Assembly: GCA_947463435.1 (NCBI GenBank)
Contig: CANHTS010000004.1
Coordinates: 1-38,530 of the forward strand
Reading direction: 5' to 3'
Length of the DNA stretch: 38,530 nt
Source: Flavobacteriales bacterium
GTDB taxonomy: Bacteria; Bacteroidota; Bacteroidia; NS11-12g; UBA955
Made by a program: the position numbers and the translations under genes
In this document: positions 1 to 10,532 of the stretch, piece after piece
How positions within the stretch are numbered: position 1 is the first letter of the stretch
Layout of the letters: every line of letters begins with the position of its first letter
Notes under the pieces: generated by a model
What the model saw: only the letters and a program-made list of their open reading frames with translations
Databases searched by the model: none
Told to the model about the DNA's origin: nothing

Positions 1-1578
1 GAAGACTATACCATCAACCTGGCGAACGACAACCTCGCTCCCAGCATCACCCTGAACGGTGCCGACACCATCCGTATCGAACGCAATTGCTCCGCTACAA
101 CTTATGTTGATCCAGGCGCAACTGCCAACGATCCTACTGAAGGTGATATCACCAGCCGTATCGTAACCACTACCGATTTCGATCAGTGCGTACCCGGTAT
201 CTACACCTATGTGTACAACGTGACCGATGCCTCCGGCAACCCGGCACCTGCTAAACGCCGCGTAGTAATCGTAGTTCTTGACCGCACCGCTCCTGTTCTT
301 ACCCTGAACGGCTCCAGCCCGATGACAGTAGAACAGTGTGGAACGTACACCGAGCCCGGTGCAAACGCCATCGACGGTGTAGACGGTAACCTGACTACTG
401 CCATCGTAACTACCGGCAGCGTGAACACCAACGTACTCGGCAGCTACACCATCACCTACACCGTGCGCGACGCACAAGGCAATACTGCAACCTTGAACCG
501 TATCGTGAATGTGGTTGACACCAAGCAGCCCACCATGATGCTGAACGGTCAGGCGATTGTAAGCGGTACCACCATCAATGTTCAGATCAATGACGTGTTC
601 TTCGATCAGGTTTACACCGATGATCCTTGCACCGGTATCATCAATACTACCAAGACTCCAGGTTTCAACGGTCCGGTAAACACCACCCGCCGTGCCACCT
701 ATCCTGTAGTTTACACTGCAGCTGACCCCAGCAGCAATGTGGCAACCAACGACGGTGCTGTGCTGAACTACCGCGTGGACGATTATGTCGCTCCATTGAT
801 TGTTCTGAACACCGAAGACACCGTTTACCTCGAAGTAAACACCCCTTACTTCAGCAAGCCGGTAACGGTTACCGATAACTACTACAGCAACTCTCAGGTG
901 AGTGTTGTAAAGACCGGTTCGGTTGATCCCTACACCCTCGGTCTCTACACCGAGCGTTATACTGCTACCGATGCAAGCGGTAACAGCACAACACGCACCC
1001 GTTATGTACGCGTGTTGGATATGCAGGCTCCCCAAATCATCGCGCCCAGCGTGAATGTTTGTATCGGATACGGTTTCGATCCGATGGAAGGACTGCAGAT
1101 CACCGACAACTACTATTCACCCGGCACACTGTTGAGCCTGGTACAGGTAATGAACCACAATGTAAACAGTTGGGAAGCCGGTGTGTACTACATCAACTAC
1201 CGTGTGACAGACCCCAGCAACAATACCAGCGCAGTGGTAACCCGCCCTGTATTTGTCGGTTATCCCCCGAATTGCCAGAATTCTCTGAATGCCTGGAACC
1301 TGGCAACTTCGGTAGCCAGCTTCAACCTCGACGAAGCGATCAGCGTATACCCGAACCCAAGCAGTGGAAAGGTATTCGTTCGCTACCAGCTGAACAATGC
1401 AAACCCGGTTCAGATTGAAGTATTCAATGCAACCGGTGTACGCGTAGCTATGGTGAATGGTTCTGCTGTAAGCGGCACCGGCATGGTTGACCTCGGCGGC
1501 ATGAGCGAAGGCATTTACCTGGTTCGCATTACCAATAATGGTCAGAGTGCCACCCGCAAGGTTGTGGTGAAACACTGA
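1..1578 (+). CDS. Large secreted adhesin-like protein, copy 1 (5'-truncated by window edge): DUF5011-like Ig repeats plus T9SS type-A C-terminal sorting domain
   Basis: Frame 1 is open from base 1 (EDYTINLANDNLAPSITLNGADTIRIERNC...), so the track start at 211 is internal. Repeated 'APxxxLNG...DxxGN...VxVxD' modules. C-terminus ISVYPNPSSGKVFVRYQL...GIYLVRITNNGQSATRKVVVKH. Confidence 0.9.
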   Translation, partial: EDYTINLANDNLAPSITLNGADTIRIERNCSATTYVDPGATANDPTEGDITSRIVTTTDFDQCVPGIYTYVYNVTDASGNPAPAKRRVVIVVLDRTAPVLTLNGSSPMTVEQCGTYTEPGANAIDGVDGNLTTAIVTTGSVNTNVLGSYTITYTVRDAQGNTATLNRIVNVVDTKQPTMMLNGQAIVSGTTINVQINDVFFDQVYTDDPCTGIINTTKTPGFNGPVNTTRRATYPVVYTAADPSSNVATNDGAVLNYRVDDYVAPLIVLNTEDTVYLEVNTPYFSKPVTVTDNYYSNSQVSVVKTGSVDPYTLGLYTERYTATDASGNSTTRTRYVRVLDMQAPQIIAPSVNVCIGYGFDPMEGLQITDNYYSPGTLLSLVQVMNHNVNSWEAGVYYINYRVTDPSNNTSAVVTRPVFVGYPPNCQNSLNAWNLATSVASFNLDEAISVYPNPSSGKVFVRYQLNNANPVQIEVFNATGVRVAMVNGSAVSGTGMVDLGGMSEGIYLVRITNNGQSATRKVVVKH

Positions 1579-1600
1579 TAATCAGATTCCTTTTACAGAG

Positions 1601-1626
1601 AACCCGGCTTCGGCCGGGTTTTTTGT
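1601..1626 (+). terminator. Rho-independent terminator with cUUCGg tetraloop
   Basis: AACCCGGC-TTCG-GCCGGGTT followed by TTTTG, 23 nt after the copy 1 stop. Confidence 0.9.
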
Positions 1627-1951
1627 TTTTGGGCCTGGCCAACAAAGAATGTAAAAGAGCTTGAAGGGGTTCTTTGCCTAAGTGTTTGTTTTTCTTATAG
1701 TTAAATCGAAAAGCAACTGACAGGAATCATAATTCCGACCCAAATGACACAAAAATGACATAATAAAATGTAGGAAGTCAGGCTTCCAGGTGTGAATTTT
1801 CCCGACTGATTAACAAAATGCGACTTAGCTCAGGTCATTTGTCAGCAAAGTGTAAAGTAGATGCAACCCTTTTGCAGGGATGCGTCCATTACATGCTGAC
1901 CGCAGCAGAAACTACAGAATAAACAACATCGTAAAACAACAATCAACCAAT

Positions 1952-4900
1952 ATGAATAGAAAGTACTTCAACTTCAGAGCCAAGTGGCGAATCGGGATTC
2001 TGGCAGCGATGCTGGGATTCGGAGCTTCCGCCTCGGCACAAACTTGGTGCGCAGCAACGCACCAATGGGGATGTTACGGCACTGCAACCGCATCTTATGC
2101 GGGTGTAGGGCATGTGGAGGTGGTGCAGGATGGTAAGAGCCTGTTTCGTAAGACTTCCGATGGTTGTAACGCCACGACCGGTGGTCAGACCTCGGCTTAC
2201 TTCATGAATTCCGGAAAGCCATTTGATATGACTGCCGGCGGAACCTACACCCTGCGCATTTCTCAGGAAAGCGGATGGGGCTATGCCGGTTTCGTAGGTG
2301 TGTGGATCGACATCAACCGCGACGGTAACTTCGCCAACACCGAATACCTGTCAACCGGTTGGGGTCAGTTCGCTGCTGGTGCCATTACCGACCGCAACGT
2401 TACACTGACCTGTAACAATGTGAGCACCGGTACATCGCGCATGCGCGTTCGTACCGAGCCTTATTTCTACACCCTCGGTGCAGGCAACGGTTGCGGAACC
2501 CTGAACTACGGGGAGACAGAAGATTTTGAAATTACGCTCGGTCTTCCTACTTCATTGAGTGCTGACTTCATTCTTCCTGACCCGGCAACCGCATGGGTTA
2601 AGACGCGCCTGAAGTTCATCAACCGCAACCCGAAAGGCTATATCCGCCACGAATGGGACGGCTCAGATAATGGTATAGGCTACGATGCCATCGCCGTCGA
2701 CTGGATGAAGGCTTTCAACAGCGCCGGTACCTATGCAGTAAAGCTGCGTTCGACCAACTGTCTCGGTCGTGATAGTATGACCAAGAACATCACCATCCGC
2801 ACCCCAACAGTGGTTCCGGTGGCTGACTTTATTGCGAATACCAACCTCATGGAGCAGTATGAAGAACTGCAATTGTTCGACCTGAGCCAATACGGTCCTT
2901 ACGACTGGCGTTGGGAGATTTATGATTCTGCCCAGGCACCTCCGGTTTATTACACCGAAGCCGACCGCATCAATCCTCCTACCGATCCCGACGGCAAGAA
3001 GAACCCACGTTTCTTCATGGACGTTCCCGGTAAATACACTGTAAAACTGAGTGCTTACAACGACAACGGTTGGTCGCCCGTGCTGACCAAGGTAGGTTAT
3101 GTTGAAGTGACTCCTCCAACTGACTACACCATTGGTTTTGGTCAGCTCAGCACCCAGGTTGCAAACGGTCGTGTGATTGACCACGCAGGTGTGAGCGCCA
3201 ACTACGGTTCTAACCGTTCCAATTTCGTTGACCGTCTGCTCATCCAGCCTTGCAACGCCCAGGTGATCAACCTGAAGTTCCAGCAGCTCCGTTTTGCTGA
3301 CAACAACGACGTACTCAAAATCTACGACGGTTCTGACGAATCAGGCCGCAAGCTGCACCCCGGAAACGGTATCACCCTTTCCAATCAGGTTGCTGCCCGT
3401 CGCGATACTTTCCGTGCTACTTCCGGTGCTATGTACCTGACTTTCCAGTCGAACGCTTCTGGTTTTGACAGTGGATTCATCGGTACTTTCTGGAGCAAAC
3501 TCGGCTCAGCTACTGCTCCGGTTGCTGAATGGAAAGTGGACTATGAGCCAGGCTACAACAGCACTGAACTCGAATTCAAAAACACTACCCAGGGCAAGTA
3601 TGGTCTGATGGCCTACGAATGGGATATCGACGAAGGTGGATTCTCTACCCAGTACTACACCGAAAACGCCAAGCACACTTTCTACACCGACGGCAAATAC
3701 ACCGTTTGTCTGACTGCTGCTGGTTGTGCCGGTTTCGACAAGTTCTGCAAAGACATCGACATCATTACGCCCAACACCAAGACCAAGCTTGACTTCGTTG
3801 CCAACGACCGTCGTCCTGACATCGGTGAAGAAGTTACTTTCACAATCGATGCTGATAACGCCAACCAGTTTGAGTGGAGCATCTTCCCGCTTACCTACAC
3901 CGTAACCGGTGGTTCTACTGCTGCCAGCAGCAACAAGGAACTGAAAGTTAAGTTCAACGGCGGCGGACCTTACACCTTCACCCTGAAGGGCTGGAACACC
4001 AACGACCAGGCTGTAACCCAGAACACGGTTGTTAAAGACAAATACGTAGTTGTATTGAACTACTGCACTCCTGTAGTTGGTCTCAAGAGCGCTGACGTAG
4101 GCATCAACAACGTGATACTCAAGAAAGGAACACAGACCCTGCTTGCCAACGAAACTGAAAGCGGTGTGGAAGGTTATACCGACTATACCCTCACCAAATC
4201 AGCTACCCTGACATATGGTGCTGAGTACAACGTGGAAGTAAGCCGTAACACTACAGTGAACCCCATGAACCGCAAGGTGTGGATTGACTTCAACATCGAT
4301 GGTGACTTCAACGACCTCAACGAAGAAGTTCTTTCTGAAAATTCTTCGAACAATGCTTCGGTGAACGCTTCGTTCAAAGTTCCTTTCCTATCTGCCAGCT
4401 TCGAAGGCAAGACCCGCATGCGTGTAGCCAGCAGTTACAGCAACTACTCCAACACTCCTTGCGGTGCTAACATCGTAGGTGAGTTTGAAGACTACACCAT
4501 CAATCTGGCGAACGATAACCTGGCTCCGAGCATCACCATGAATGGTGCCGACACCATCCGTATCGAGCGCAATTGCTCTGCTACTACCTTTGTAGATCCA
4601 GGCGCAACTGCCAACGATCCTACTGAAGGTGACATCACCAGCCGCATCGTAACCACCACCGACTTTGATCAGTGCGTACCCGGTATCTACACCTATGTGT
4701 ACAACGTAACCGATGCATCGGGCAACCCTGCACCTGCCAAGCGTCGCGTTGTAATCGTGGTACTTGACCGCACCGCTCCTGTACTGACCCTCAACGGTTC
4801 AAGCCCCATGACGGTTGAACAGTGCGGAACTTACACCGAACCCGGCGCAAATGCCATTGACGGTGTAGACGGTAACCTCACCACCGCCATCATCACTACC

Positions 4901-6064
4901 GGCAGCGTAAATACCAACGTACTCGGCAGCTATACCATCACCTACACCGTACGCGACGCCCAGGGCAACACTGCTACCCTGAACCGCGTTGTGAACGTAG
5001 TTGACACCAAGCAGCCCACCATCATGCTGAACGGTCAGGCTGTTGTGAGCGCTTCTACTGTGAACGTTCAGATCAATGACGTGTTCTTCGATCAGGTTTA
5101 CACCGATGATCCTTGCACCGGTATCATCAGCACTGTGAAGACTCCTGGCTTCAACGGTCCTGTGAATACCACCCAGCGCGCTACTTACCCCATCGTTTAT
5201 ACGGCCGCTGACCCCAGCAGGAACGTTGCCACCAACGATGGTGCCGTAATCAACTACCGCGTAGACGACTACGTAGCTCCGATGATCGTTCTGAACACCG
5301 AAGACACCGTTTACCTCGAAGTAAATACCCCTTACTACAGCAAGCCTGTAACGGTTAGCGATAACTACTACAGCAACTCTCAGGTGAGCGTGGTGAAGAC
5401 CGGTTCGGTTGACCCTTATACCCTCGGTCTCTACACCGAGCGTTACACTGCTACCGATGCAAGTGGTAACACCACTACCCGCACCCGTTATGTGCGTGTT
5501 CGCGATACCAAGGCTCCTCAGATCATCGCACCTACAGTAAACATGTGTGTAGGCTACGGTTTCGATCCGATGGACGGACTGCAGATCACCGACAACTACT
5601 ATGCACCCAGCGCTTTGCTGAGCCTGGTTCAGGTAATGAACCACAACGTGAATAGCTGGGAAGCTGGTGTTTACTACATCAACTACCGTGTAACCGATCC
5701 TAGCGGCAACACCAGCGCTGTAGTATCCCGCCCCGTATTTGTAGGTTATCCGCCGAATTGCCAAAACAGCTTGAACAGCTGGAACCTGGCTACTTCAGTT
5801 GCGAGCTTCAACCTCGACGAAGCCATCAGCGTATACCCGAACCCAAGCAATGGTAAGGTGTTCGTTCGCTACCAGCTCGACAACGCAAATCCCGTTAACA
5901 TCGAAGTGTTCAACACTACCGGTGTTCGTGTAGCCATGGTAAACGGAACTGCTGTAAGCGGTACCGGTATGGTTGACCTGGGCGGTATGAGCGAAGGTAT
6001 CTACCTGGTGCGCATCAGCAACAACGGTCAGACTGCAACCCGTAAAGTGGTTGTTAAGAACTGA
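1952..6064 (+). CDS. Large secreted adhesin-like protein, copy 2: signal peptide, GEVED, PKD-like, CUB-like, second GEVED, DUF5011-like repeats, T9SS type-A sorting domain
   Basis: ATG at 1952 gives MNRKYFNFRAKWRIGILAAMLGFGASASAQ (signal peptide); the track start 1880 adds 24 residues before it. GEVED-like WIDINRDGNF...RMRVRTE...GETEDFEI; CUB-like CNAQVINLKFQQLRFADNNDVLKIYDGSD; C-terminal YPNPSNGK...GIYLVRISNNGQTATRKVVVKN. Confidence 0.92.
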   Translation: MNRKYFNFRAKWRIGILAAMLGFGASASAQTWCAATHQWGCYGTATASYAGVGHVEVVQDGKSLFRKTSDGCNATTGGQTSAYFMNSGKPFDMTAGGTYTLRISQESGWGYAGFVGVWIDINRDGNFANTEYLSTGWGQFAAGAITDRNVTLTCNNVSTGTSRMRVRTEPYFYTLGAGNGCGTLNYGETEDFEITLGLPTSLSADFILPDPATAWVKTRLKFINRNPKGYIRHEWDGSDNGIGYDAIAVDWMKAFNSAGTYAVKLRSTNCLGRDSMTKNITIRTPTVVPVADFIANTNLMEQYEELQLFDLSQYGPYDWRWEIYDSAQAPPVYYTEADRINPPTDPDGKKNPRFFMDVPGKYTVKLSAYNDNGWSPVLTKVGYVEVTPPTDYTIGFGQLSTQVANGRVIDHAGVSANYGSNRSNFVDRLLIQPCNAQVINLKFQQLRFADNNDVLKIYDGSDESGRKLHPGNGITLSNQVAARRDTFRATSGAMYLTFQSNASGFDSGFIGTFWSKLGSATAPVAEWKVDYEPGYNSTELEFKNTTQGKYGLMAYEWDIDEGGFSTQYYTENAKHTFYTDGKYTVCLTAAGCAGFDKFCKDIDIITPNTKTKLDFVANDRRPDIGEEVTFTIDADNANQFEWSIFPLTYTVTGGSTAASSNKELKVKFNGGGPYTFTLKGWNTNDQAVTQNTVVKDKYVVVLNYCTPVVGLKSADVGINNVILKKGTQTLLANETESGVEGYTDYTLTKSATLTYGAEYNVEVSRNTTVNPMNRKVWIDFNIDGDFNDLNEEVLSENSSNNASVNASFKVPFLSASFEGKTRMRVASSYSNYSNTPCGANIVGEFEDYTINLANDNLAPSITMNGADTIRIERNCSATTFVDPGATANDPTEGDITSRIVTTTDFDQCVPGIYTYVYNVTDASGNPAPAKRRVVIVVLDRTAPVLTLNGSSPMTVEQCGTYTEPGANAIDGVDGNLTTAIITTGSVNTNVLGSYTITYTVRDAQGNTATLNRVVNVVDTKQPTIMLNGQAVVSASTVNVQINDVFFDQVYTDDPCTGIISTVKTPGFNGPVNTTQRATYPIVYTAADPSRNVATNDGAVINYRVDDYVAPMIVLNTEDTVYLEVNTPYYSKPVTVSDNYYSNSQVSVVKTGSVDPYTLGLYTERYTATDASGNTTTRTRYVRVRDTKAPQIIAPTVNMCVGYGFDPMDGLQITDNYYAPSALLSLVQVMNHNVNSWEAGVYYINYRVTDPSGNTSAVVSRPVFVGYPPNCQNSLNSWNLATSVASFNLDEAISVYPNPSNGKVFVRYQLDNANPVNIEVFNTTGVRVAMVNGTAVSGTGMVDLGGMSEGIYLVRISNNGQTATRKVVVKN

Positions 6065-6090
6065 TTGGATTGAAAGTCAGCTAATCGTAA

Positions 6091-6117
6091 AAAACCCGGC
6101 TTCGGCCGGGTTTTTTC
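6091..6117 (+). terminator. Rho-independent terminator with cUUCGg tetraloop; same core as the copy 1 terminator
   Basis: AAAACCCGGC-TTCG-GCCGGGTTTTTT just after the copy 2 stop. Confidence 0.9.
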
Positions 6118-6390
6118 GTTTATCAGCAGGTCAATGTTTCTTCTTGCTGAGCAGCGTCAGTTTTTTAAGGTGCTTTGAAGAAGAATGCAAGAGCATGGCT
6201 TGATCAGGTATTATGACGTGTGTCATATCAACCATATAGAATGTGTTTTATGGAAAGTCTTATGATGCTAATATGGGGTGGTATGGGTTGCTGAGTGACG
6301 AGAATCATGATTGTCAATCACTTAGATACCCACCGGGAAGTGCAAAATTGGCGTGTTCAAAGACACCCATATCGAAACAAACCATTACCC

Positions 6391-9300
6391 ATGAAAAGAC
6401 ACTTTACACACGTATGGAAGAACTGCTTTGCGGTCTTCTTGCTGCTCGTTGCCTGGTCTGGAGGCAATCTGCGCGCTCAAACCTATTGCCAGGCTTACCA
6501 TGCAACCGGTTGTTACACCGGCTCAACGGTGCAATGGTATATGTCTGTAGGCCATGTAGAAGTAATGCAGGATGGCAAAACTGTATTCAAGAAAACCAGT
6601 GATGCCTGCACACACACCACCAATGGCATCAACCAGATTGTAATGAATGCGGGCAAGCCATTTGACCTGACGGCTGGCAGCACTTATACCGGGAGCTTCT
6701 CGATCGAATCCGGAACCGGTAATTGGCAAGGTTGGATCGGGGTTTGGGTAGACCTGAACCGCGATGGTACGTTCTCAAATACGGAATTTGTGAGTGTCAA
6801 TTGGGCAGTTTTTGCTTCCGGGGCCATTTCGAGCCGTACCTTCAGCATCGGTTGTTCCGGGGTGAATCCCGGCGCTTCCCGCATGCGCGTGCGCTCCGAA
6901 TACAACGGCTATGCCAACTTTACGGCCGGCGAAGGTTGCAACCAGAAACAGTACGGCGAAACGGAAGACTATGAAATCAATCTTGGTCTGCCTACTTCGT
7001 TGAGTGCCGACTTTATTCTGCCCGATCCATCTACTGCCTGGGTAAAAACACGTTTGAAGTTCATCAACCGCAACCAGAAAGGCTATATCCGCCACGAATG
7101 GGATGGCTCTGACAACGGAAACGGTTATGATGCAACCAGCATCGACTGGATGAAAGCCTTCAACAGCGCAGGTACTTATTCGGTAAAACTTCGTTCCACT
7201 AATTGCCTGGGCCGCGACAGCATTACCCGCAATATCACCATCCGCACCCCAACAGTGGTGCCGGTATCAGACTTCATCGCCAATGCAAACCTCCTCGAGC
7301 AGTACGAAGAATTGCAATTGTTCGACCTGAGTCAGTACGGTCCATACGACTGGCGTTGGGAAATCTATGATTCCGCCCAGGCTCCGCCGGTGTTCTATAC
7401 AGAAGCCGATCGCATCAATCCGCCAACCGATCCTGACGGCAAGAAAAATCCCCGATTCTTCATGGATATGCCGGGTAAATACACCGTTAAGATGACAGCT
7501 TACAACGACAATGGCTGGTCGCCGGTAATGACAAAAATTGACTATGTTGAGGTAACGCCTCCGACCGACTACACCATCGGTTTTGGCCAACTCAGCACCC
7601 AGGTTTCAACCGGTCGGGTAATCGACCATGCCGGTCCCAACGCCAACTACGGTGCCAACCGTTCCAATTTCGTGGACCGTTTGCTTATCCAACCCTGCAA
7701 TGCGCAGGTAATCAACCTCAAGTTCCAACAGCTGCGCTTCGCTGACAACAACGATGTTCTGAAGATTTACGACGGTTCTGATGAATCCGGACGCAAGCTG
7801 CATCCCGGAAACGGCATTACCCTCTCCAACCAGGTTGCTGCCCGCCGCGATACCTTCCGCGCCACTTCGGGTGCCATGTATATCACCTTCCAATCGAACG
7901 CATCTGGTTTCGACAGCGGTTTCATCGGCACGTTCTGGAGTAAACTCGGTTCAGCTACACCTCCTGTTGCCGGTTGGAAAGTGGATTATGAACCCGGTTA
8001 CAACAGCACCGAACTCGAATTCGAGAACGCCACCCAAGGACGTTATGGTCTGATGTCTTACGAGTGGGACATCGATGAAGGCGGGTTCTCCACCCAGTAT
8101 TACACCGAAGATGCCAAGCACACTTTTTATACCGACGGCAAATACACTGTATGTCTTACTGCAGCAGGTTGCGCCGGTATTGATAAGTTCTGCAAAGACA
8201 TCGATATCGTAACGCCGAATACCAAAACCAAGCTTGATTTTGCCGCCAACGACCGCCGGCCTGACATTGGTGAAGAAATCACCCTCAAGATTGATGCTGA
8301 CAACGCCAACCAGTTTGAGTGGAGCATTTTCCCGACCACATATGTTGTAACTGCAGGCTCGGTCTCAACCAGCAGCAATAAGGAACTTAAAGTGAAGTTT
8401 ATTGCCGGTGGGGCCTACACTTTCACACTCAAAGGCTGGAATACAAACAACCAAACTGCAACCCAGGCTACCGTGGTAAAAGATAAATACGCGGTTGTTC
8501 TGAACTATTGCACGCCTGTTGTGGGTCTGAAGAGTGCTGACGTTGGAATCAACAACGTGGTTCTGAAGAAAGGTTCTCAGACCCTGATGGCCAACGAAAC
8601 CGAAAGCGGTGTAGAAGGTTATACCGACTACACCCTGACCAAATCGGCTACCATGACGTTCGGTGCTGAGTATAATGTGGAAGTAAGCCGGAATACTACG
8701 GTAAACCCCATGAACCGCAAGGTGTGGATCGACTTCAACATCGATGGCGACTTTGATGATGCCAATGAAATGGTCCTCAGCGAATCTTCATCGACCAACG
8801 CCAGCGTGAACGCCAACTTCAATGTGCCTTTCTTGTCTGCGAGCTTTGAAGGCAAAACGCGCATGCGTGTGGCCAGCAGCTACAGCAACTACGCCAACAC
8901 CCCTTGCGGCGCCAATGCCGTAGGTGAGTTTGAAGACTATACCATTAACCTGGCGAACGACAACCTCGCACCGACCATCACACTCAATGGTTCCGACACG
9001 GTGCGCATCGAACGCAATTGTGCGGCCACTACTTACGTAGACGCTGGTGCAACTGCTTACGATCCGACAGAAGGTGACATCACCAGCCGCATCGTAACCA
9101 CAACCGACTTCGACCAGTGCGTTCCCGGTATCTATACCTATAACTACAATGTGAGCGACGCTTCAGGTAATCCTGCCCCGGGCCGCCGCCGCGTGGTGAT
9201 CGTAGTGCTTGACCGCACCGCGCCTGTTCTTACACTCAACGGCTCCAGCCCAATGACGGTTGAACAATGTGGTACTTATACTGAACCCGGCGCCAACGCA

Positions 9301-10509
9301 ATCGATGGCGTGGATGGTAACCTCACCACCGCCATCGTTACAAACGGAAGCGTGAATACCAACGTGCTTGGTACTTACACCGTCACCTACACAGTTCGCG
9401 ACGCACAAGGCAATACCGCAACCTTGGATCGCTTAGTAAATGTAGTGGATACCAAACAGCCAACCATGATGATGAACGCTCAGGCGATCGTTACCGGCTC
9501 TACGGTAAATGTCCAGATCAACGATGTATTTGTTGATCAGGTGTATACCGAAGATCCCTGCACAGGCATCATTCCTACCAATAACACTCCCGGCTTCAAC
9601 GGTCCGGTTAATACAACCCGCCGCGCTACTTACCCGATTATCTACAACGCAAAAGATCCAAGCAATAACAATGCAACCAACGATGGAGCAGTGATCAATT
9701 ACCGTGTAGATGATTTCGTTCCCCCGGTTGTGGTACTCAATACCGAAGACACCATCTTCCTGGAAGTGAACACGCCTTACAACAGCAAGCCTGTTACCGT
9801 AACAGACAACTATTACAGCAATTCACAGGTAAGCGTGGTAAAAGCCGGAACAGTTGATCCTTACACACTGGGTCTTTATACCGAGCGTTATACCGCCACG
9901 GATGCCAGCGGCAACAGCACCACCCGCACCCGTTATGTGCGTGTGCGTGATACCAAGTCGCCACAAATCGTAGCGCCTACAGTGAATATCTGCATCGGTT
10001 ATGGTTTCGATCCGATGGATGGTCTTCAAATCACCGACAACTACTATTCACCCAGCACCCTGTTGGGCCTTGTACAGATCATGAACCAGAACGTGAATAG
10101 CTGGGAAGCTGGTGTTTACTACATCAACTACCGTATAACCGACCCGAGCAACAACACCAGCGAAGTGGTTTCACGTCCGGTATTTGTTGGCTATCCGCCG
10201 AACTGCCAGAACACGGTGAACAGCTGGAACTTGGCTACTTCAGTGAATAACTTCAACCTCGACGAAGCCATCAGCGTATACCCGAACCCCAGCGGTGGCA
10301 AGGTGTATATCCGCTACCAGCTGAACAATGCCAAGCCCGTACAGATGGAAGTGTTCAACGCTACCGGTGTGCGTGTCGCCATGACAGACGGTACAGCTGT
10401 AAGCGGTACCGGCATGGTTGACCTCAGTGGTATGAGCGAAGGAATCTACCTGGTGCGCATTACCAACAATGGTCAGACTGCTACCCGCAAGGTGGTTGTG
10501 AAGCACTGA
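6391..10509 (+). CDS. Large secreted adhesin-like protein, copy 3: same architecture as copy 2 with a diverged N-terminal region
   Basis: ATG at 6391 gives MKRHFTHVWKNCFAVFLLLVAWSGGNLRAQ (signal peptide); the track start at 6295 is GTG. Near-identical protein core to copy 2 from LGLPTSLSADFILPDP onward; T9SS C-terminus. Confidence 0.92.
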   Translation: MKRHFTHVWKNCFAVFLLLVAWSGGNLRAQTYCQAYHATGCYTGSTVQWYMSVGHVEVMQDGKTVFKKTSDACTHTTNGINQIVMNAGKPFDLTAGSTYTGSFSIESGTGNWQGWIGVWVDLNRDGTFSNTEFVSVNWAVFASGAISSRTFSIGCSGVNPGASRMRVRSEYNGYANFTAGEGCNQKQYGETEDYEINLGLPTSLSADFILPDPSTAWVKTRLKFINRNQKGYIRHEWDGSDNGNGYDATSIDWMKAFNSAGTYSVKLRSTNCLGRDSITRNITIRTPTVVPVSDFIANANLLEQYEELQLFDLSQYGPYDWRWEIYDSAQAPPVFYTEADRINPPTDPDGKKNPRFFMDMPGKYTVKMTAYNDNGWSPVMTKIDYVEVTPPTDYTIGFGQLSTQVSTGRVIDHAGPNANYGANRSNFVDRLLIQPCNAQVINLKFQQLRFADNNDVLKIYDGSDESGRKLHPGNGITLSNQVAARRDTFRATSGAMYITFQSNASGFDSGFIGTFWSKLGSATPPVAGWKVDYEPGYNSTELEFENATQGRYGLMSYEWDIDEGGFSTQYYTEDAKHTFYTDGKYTVCLTAAGCAGIDKFCKDIDIVTPNTKTKLDFAANDRRPDIGEEITLKIDADNANQFEWSIFPTTYVVTAGSVSTSSNKELKVKFIAGGAYTFTLKGWNTNNQTATQATVVKDKYAVVLNYCTPVVGLKSADVGINNVVLKKGSQTLMANETESGVEGYTDYTLTKSATMTFGAEYNVEVSRNTTVNPMNRKVWIDFNIDGDFDDANEMVLSESSSTNASVNANFNVPFLSASFEGKTRMRVASSYSNYANTPCGANAVGEFEDYTINLANDNLAPTITLNGSDTVRIERNCAATTYVDAGATAYDPTEGDITSRIVTTTDFDQCVPGIYTYNYNVSDASGNPAPGRRRVVIVVLDRTAPVLTLNGSSPMTVEQCGTYTEPGANAIDGVDGNLTTAIVTNGSVNTNVLGTYTVTYTVRDAQGNTATLDRLVNVVDTKQPTMMMNAQAIVTGSTVNVQINDVFVDQVYTEDPCTGIIPTNNTPGFNGPVNTTRRATYPIIYNAKDPSNNNATNDGAVINYRVDDFVPPVVVLNTEDTIFLEVNTPYNSKPVTVTDNYYSNSQVSVVKAGTVDPYTLGLYTERYTATDASGNSTTRTRYVRVRDTKSPQIVAPTVNICIGYGFDPMDGLQITDNYYSPSTLLGLVQIMNQNVNSWEAGVYYINYRITDPSNNTSEVVSRPVFVGYPPNCQNTVNSWNLATSVNNFNLDEAISVYPNPSGGKVYIRYQLNNAKPVQMEVFNATGVRVAMTDGTAVSGTGMVDLSGMSEGIYLVRITNNGQTATRKVVVKH

Positions 10510-10532
10510 GAATCACACACACACTATGAATC

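Noticed and set aside
4799-5764. 321-aa antisense ORF within adhesin copy 2 (similar antisense ORFs at 1117-1575 and 9163-9408)
   Set aside because: Opposes strongly supported coding sequence; low-complexity V/G/H-rich translation is typical of codon-bias shadow ORFs.
6295-6390. N-terminal extension of adhesin copy 3 from a GTG at 6295
   Set aside because: The signal peptide begins at ATG 6391; the extension would bury it.
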